This document shows, in pieces, positions 58,545 through 64,000 of a DNA stretch of 64,000 nucleotides. The stretch comes from Sphagnum compactum (lineage: Eukaryota; Bryophyta; Sphagnopsida; Sphagnales). Each line of letters starts with the position of its first letter. The stretch's first letter is position 1. The notes under the pieces are model-generated. The model made no database searches. It saw nothing but the letters and a program-made list of their open reading frames with translations, and had not been told where the DNA came from. The position numbers and the translations under genes were made by a program. The stretch covers positions 9,238,001 through 9,302,000 of the forward strand of contig OZ234498.1 of NCBI GenBank assembly GCA_965153455.1, read 5' to 3'.

Positions 58545-61500
58545 GTTGTGCACTCTTGATAACATGTTGCAAGGGTTAACTGCAGCCTCCTTAATTCCAT
58601 CAATTGTGAAGAGGTGATCAAATTGCCAGTCAGTCAATTAGTCAGGAGGCCAGGACCCCATATCCATATGATGGTCTATGGGGAGGGATTTGAAATCCAT
58701 CATCCTTTCCTGGTCATTTGAGGGTTCTCTGATCAGTGTTTGTGCAGAGGTGAAGTGCTATTGTTCCTCCGGACACCCACAACCTCTGGAACTAGCCTCC
58801 ATCAAGTTTTCCAGTCACTGTTGATCTGATTGAATCAAAGCCTGTTTCAAGGCCCAGTTTTATGTCAATGACTGTCTCAGGAGTTTAGGAGTCAGCCATG
58901 CCTTGGTTGGCAACTAAAATGTATGCCCAAAAAAAGAGAGTGCATTTGTGTCAAAGTCCAAGAACCACTACACTGAGTGGTTGCTTGCATAGTTGGACAA
59001 ACCAGCTTACTATTGCATATTGTCGACGATGGAGAACCTTCATGTCCATACTGTACAGAATGTGAGGCCAAGGATGCTGTGTGAATCTACTAGCATAAGA
59101 ATACTTTGGCAACAAGGTGTTATATGCTTGTAAATTGCCCAAAGAAATTTCTGAGTGTATTTGGAGGGCACCTTATGTCCATGAATAACCCTCCTAGGAG
59201 AGGTTAAGTAGACATAATTTCCCTCCCACTCTTAAGGAGTAGGCATAAGAACCCTCTGCCTCTTACAACTCGTGATCTTTGAATGTTTAGGTGTTCACGA
59301 TAAGGTTCACTTCATGACATATGATGAGTAATGCCCACCCCATGGAGGGGGACATTCCCAAAATGTGGGGCCAGACTTGGCTACCACCACATCCTAGGCC
59401 TCTTATTTTGGGAACACCCCCACCCTAGGGCTTTATGTTACACAACTGCCATGTGACTTGCCATTCCTCGACAACAAAATCCAACATAATTTGAATCTGC
59501 TAGCGCAGAGGTGCCTTGCTTAAGGTGTGTTGGACCCACAAAGAAGATTATGCTGTCCAAGGTACTTGGAGATACAAAGGAAAAATTAGGTCAGGTTCTA
59601 TGATTGAAAATTTGTTGTTAGGATTCTGGAGATGGTGTTTTGGCATTAAAACATATCTGAATTTTTTTAGATAATATGTTTTTTGTTTGAAAGAGTGGGG
59701 TTTAGGGTTTACTTTTCTACAGAAGGAAATATGTAGCCAGCAAAGGGTGCTTCAATCCCTCAGCTGGCCTTCTTTCTTTCTGCAGCCATGTGTGGTGATG
59801 ATGGGCTATGTATTGGATGGATTTCCACAGTAGTGATCTGACTGCAATGCTGACAGTCATATTCTTGAGTTTTCCTCCGTTTGAGTTTTTCTTCTTTGGC
59901 TTGGTATCTTTCAACAAGAACAGAGCAAGATTGCGTTGTGCAATGTATGTAGGCTCCATACCCCTAAACACACCAACTTTAGGGGATGCCGCGGAGCAGG
60001 GCAAGAATTTTTGGTTGAGTGAGAAGATGAAAACAGCTCATTTTGAGAAAAGTTAATTGTGCATTTGAATTTTTGTTGTGTGTCTTTTAATCTTGGATTT
60101 ATAATGTGGGCTTCAATCTGAACATGGTGAACTTCATGAGCTTATGAAAATGGTTGCCAGCTGCATGGAATGGCGCTCACTCTTGTAGTCACCTTATACT
60201 CACCAGATTTGAGTCTCTAACAAATCAGACAACTCTTTGGCACTGGAAAATTTAACAGTTATCTTACATATAGCACTGGAAAATGGGCACGAAAATAAAG
60301 TATTTTGATAGGTAATGACTAGTGCCTGTACACTTTGGATATTTGTTGATGACTGTTTTTGTCCTCACCAAGGATGTTGAATCTGGTTAAAACTAAAACA
60401 TTAGAGCAAGAAAATGCAATATCATCATTCTGTGCAAAGATGGAAAGATGAAAATTTGAGCGAAAGTCAAGTAAAGCTTTGGTTGTATGTACGCACAAAA
60501 CAATCAATTTTTTTGCAATCGCTTGTATTAGTGGCTGGACTTGAAGGGATGCGGTTGTATTTAGGGTTTTTGCCAATATAGAGCCATCTATAGCATGACA
60601 GATTCTTGGCTTGACACAAAGTGGCAACTATATACTAATGAGGATTTCTTGGCAGTCCAGGCTCCTACATCATGGCAGTGGCTGCAGTGGTTCCTGCTCA
60701 CCATCGCTAGCACGGCAATTCTTGGCTTAACACAGCTCTTTTCTAGTGCCTTTTTGTTCAACCATTTTGAACTACCTACTAGACAACCATTTTGCAGAAT
60801 TCATGTGTAATTAGAATTTAAATTAAAATAAACATGATGGCATGGCTTTGATCCTTTATCCTTCACCATCCTCAACAACTTGATCCATTGACATTCATTC
60901 TTACATTCTTATAAGTTGTTGACATTGTAATCTAAGCATGGTAAAGCAGATATATTTTCCTTACAATGTTTGGTGTTCATGTATGATGTAGTAGAAGACA
61001 CGTGTTTGAGCATTGAAGAAGCACATAAAAACTATAAGTAAACAAATGTTAATTTTGCATCAAAACCTAACTCAAAATTGGTTTCCCATCAAGATAAACT
61101 TGGTCCAACCTCTCATGATATTGCCTTGAGAAACTTATCAACACGACATATGATTCCAAAGAAGTAAGAGTGAGGGATGAAAAGACACTTGTTCATTGAT
61201 AACATGACAAATTTTATACAATGTTTTTCATGAAATTTTGCAACTAGACAACGATGGATTCTTGAAGGCAAAAATTATTTAATGTCCAAATTTTCTACTC
61301 TACAAGTTTGATCGTCATTCCATAAGAAAAACATGTTGGACAGTAAGTTTATCGATTGATGAAGGAGACAACTTATTTAATTGGGGCATATCAATTGTCT
61401 TTTTCACATGACTAAGGACAAATATTGGCTTTAGGTTGAAATGGTGGCATTCCATGATAGAACATTATGAAAGTTCATATAAACCTAAAGACACATCATA

Positions 61501-62336
61501 GATGTGCAAATGAGTATGGAAGGGTAGAATGATATATTTTAGTTACAACAAGCAGAATGACATATGCAGACTCTGTTATCCACAGCAAAGTGCTCAAAGC
61601 TGAATAATAATTTTCAATGTGATGTGGACACATTTGAAAGTTTAAGATTCCTCGACTTTTATCAAGCTGAAGACCTCCATTTTAAAGCATGATCAATCCC
61701 AATTTTTGTAGGAATTAAATAAGGAGTTTTGTTTTTAAAACAAGATTATTTCGGTTTGATTGCAAGCGGATCAACAATTGGATTAAAGGAGATCCCATTG
61801 GGATTTCTTTGTGGTACCTGGAAATGAAACCACATTACAATGGTATTGTTATCATTTTAAACTTAATTATAACATATCACCCCCTTTCTTATAATGCCAT
61901 CAAAAATTTATAATTGCCTAGTTAAAATATTACCAGATGACACAACAAATGATGAGGGAAATATAGATTAATACAGTGGATTATATAGCATGTGTTAACA
62001 TTAATTACCCAATTGTAGTGCACTTCATCACGATCCCAAGGTGCTTGATGTACCTTTGTCTTGTTCGGCTACACAAACCATCAATGTGTTTGCCACAATT
62101 TTGACAATGATGATAATTGCTAACCTAAATTAAACCCATATGTGTGTGTGTGTGCACATATGTGTGAAGGGATCAATTGATTTTTCAATCTTCCTTGACA
62201 TAATCAAAGACTAGAATGGATATATTTTCAAACACTTTGCATGTGTTTATGAATGAAAAAAATCAACATGTGATTATAATAACATCATATAATGGTAAGT
62301 TGATGAATTAGGTGATGAATAATAAGGAAATAGGAC
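58545..62336. other. Downstream of the TFIIIC gene; no recognised gene
   Basis: 58545 to about 60800 is of mixed composition, probably 3' flank plus old repeats. A 71-codon plus-strand frame at 60595-60810 has one hydrophobic segment (WLQWFLLTIASTAILGLTQL) but no other sign of being a gene. 60800-62336 is AT-rich with a short TG repeat at about 62139-62150. Confidence 0.45.
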
Positions 62337-63920
62337 CTCAGGGGCGATTTGATTATCAAATGTAGCATAGGGAGCCGTATGAGATGATGGAAACATAACA
62401 GGCTCGATGTAATTATGACTTCCTTTGCTTGAAGGTGGCAATTGTTGATCCTTGTTCCATGGAGCTTCATCCACTTGATTTATTGGCTGTTATCCTTCAT
62501 ACAATGGCTCTTTGTTGGTTTTGGCCAATGGCTTGTTTGGCCTTTAAACTTAAATTTCATGACTTGAAAACTAACATGGAAAGCAATTGCTAGACATATG
62601 GTATCATTGAATATTGGGAGATTTTCCTACTTGTTGTTTTTACCAAGATGACACATGTAGTATTAATGACATCATTAGCTGCATTTCTATTTTATTTTTT
62701 ATTCATATTTTCTTTTGCACCTTTGGCAATAGGCTTTTTTTCGCAAACTAAATTTCAATGAGTATTATTAGTATTCATAGTTATTATTTTATCATAGTTT
62801 TCAAAACTATGGAACATGTTGTATTTAACTTAACTTCCAAAGTCATGTAAGCGTGCCTGCTTGGAATATTCCATGTTTTCAGAAGTTGCATACGGTGTGC
62901 TCTTATTGTATTGTGTAACAGGACCCCTATTTTGCATCAAACGCCATTGATCCTTGTCCCATGGTGCATTAGGCATTGGTCCACTATACTGAATTATATG
63001 GAAAAATACCAAGATGGGGATTAGTTGATGGCAATGCATATCCTTACTTCACAAACAAGTTTATGCATGAACATCAATAGAATTACTAATTTAAATTAAT
63101 ATCAACAATGCAAGAATATAAGTCTCCTAGTTAATTTGAAATTGGACTAGATACAACTTTTAAGTGATAAACATATAAAACATGCCTGCTTTTGTTCTTC
63201 AAAGTTTGTAGAAGTAGCGAATGGTGCAGTTTGTGACGAGGGCAATTGAGAATGTTCAATGGTTGCCCCTCTACAAGGTGTTGATGATTGTTGATCCTTG
63301 TCCCAAGGGGGTGCATCTGCCAATGGTGGAGTGATCTACCATTTGGAAATTCACAAGCTTTTGTTCATTATATGACATAATACTATCAAATCTACATGAA
63401 ATGAAGTTTGATTGAGAAATTGTTTGATGAAACATGAGTTAACAAGATTTGACATCAAGCATGGGATGTACACCTTGATAGTCAAAAGATAAAAAATGCT
63501 TTCAACAATAAGGAGAATTGTGTCCATTCATATTCTCCTTAAGGATTGCAAAATTAACAAGAAGCAAACATTAGATACTTGTTCCTTTGGCATAACCACA
63601 TTGTTAACATGTTCCTTGTAAATAAGCTATAACTTTTTTATAACAAAGAAAAGTATTGCACAAAATCTCCAATTTCACTATCCCTCAGCTGAATCAACAA
63701 CCTTAGACACTACTATAATATAAATGCAATTGAGAATATTGAACAACTATGTACATGTTCACATAACTTTACACACCACAAGACGTGCTTGGTTTATGGG
63801 TATGGAATCTTCAGAAGTTCCATAAGGTGTGGTCTTAGAACATTCAAGCATTGTGCCTCGACATTGGATTGGTGGTTGTTGATTTTTCTCCCATGGTGCA
63901 TCAGGCATTGGTCCATTGTA
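62337..63920 (-). CDS. Unidentified gene with tandem modular exons (partial)
   Basis: Four minus-strand exons encode versions of one module: A 63789-63920 (44 codons), B 63186-63335 (50), C 62857-62988 (44), D 62337-62486 (50). Each is phase 0 at both ends and carries a core like DAPWDKDQQ: A has PMPDAPWEKNQQ, B has ADAPPWDKDQQ, C has PMPNAPWDKDQ, D has DEAPWNKDQQ. Each ends with a TPYGTS/TAPFATS/TPYATS/TAPYATF block. A and C share YxGPMP; B and D share PSSxTAP. Acceptors end in CAG, TAG, CAG and CAG. Donors fall at GCACGT, GCATGT, GCACGC and GTCCTA, so three may be GC donors. The sequence is hydrophilic, Pro/Gln/Ser/Thr-rich, with no membrane or known domain. The first exons are probably beyond the window's right edge, and no stop was placed. 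Function unknown. Confidence 0.55.
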
Positions 63921-64000
63921 CTGCCATATTTAGAGCCACATGAATTTGTTCATTCAACATGCTTGTTTACTAAGAGGTAATCACAACCAACAATCCTTAC

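Overview
This window is nuclear DNA of a land plant. The evidence is a plant-type U2 snRNA gene (present twice), intron-rich nuclear genes with plant-type architecture, a nodulin/glutamine-synthetase-like fusion gene, remains of an organellar ssDNA-binding (PDF motif) gene and of a DYW-class PPR gene, and a CTAG-ended Helitron. The species cannot be fixed from the sequence. Gene islands with normal coding composition are separated by long AT-rich stretches full of decayed repeats.

Layout. 0-2 kb: a foldback (inverted-repeat) element with a tRNA-like segment in each arm. 3.8-5.1 kb: two degraded organelle-related genes head to tail, an OSB PDF-motif fragment and a DYW-type PPR pseudogene. 6.2-14.3 kb: G-box-rich promoter and an 18-coding-exon gene for an amidohydrolase-glutamine synthetase fusion (NodGS/FluG type, 896 aa by my splice model, in frame throughout), with a probable U12-type AT-AC intron. 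14.7-30.4 kb: a large inverted duplication. Its arms (14680-18553 and 27237-30411) each carry a U2 snRNA gene, and the two genes point at each other across an 8.7-kb AT-rich spacer. The left arm alone holds an 831-bp Helitron, and the right arm shows the empty site. A 1.7-kb core around U2 looks identical between arms while the outer arms differ by several percent, which points to gene conversion. 35.3-38.8 kb: a seven-exon mitochondrial carrier gene of the thiamine diphosphate carrier type (339 aa). 46.7-48.9 kb: a complete pogo/Tigger-type DNA transposon with 25-bp perfect terminal repeats, a TA duplication and a broken transposase. 49.4-58.5 kb: an 18-exon gene for the TPR subunit of TFIIIC (GTF3C3/TFC4 type, 1016 aa) with one GC-AG intron. 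62.3-63.9 kb, minus strand: four symmetric exons of an unrecognised gene built from a repeated 44/50-aa module; it probably runs off the window.

Functional links are loose, as usual for plant nuclear DNA. U2 snRNA serves the major spliceosome, TFIIIC serves RNA polymerase III, the carrier brings thiamine diphosphate into mitochondria, and the NodGS gene is a nitrogen/amide-metabolism-like fusion. A dispersed repeat family connects the regions physically: copies lie near the PPR pseudogene, in both U2 arms, and in introns of the carrier and TFIIIC genes. All exon models were made by eye from reading frame, splice-site words and remembered family sequences; no alignment or search was run.
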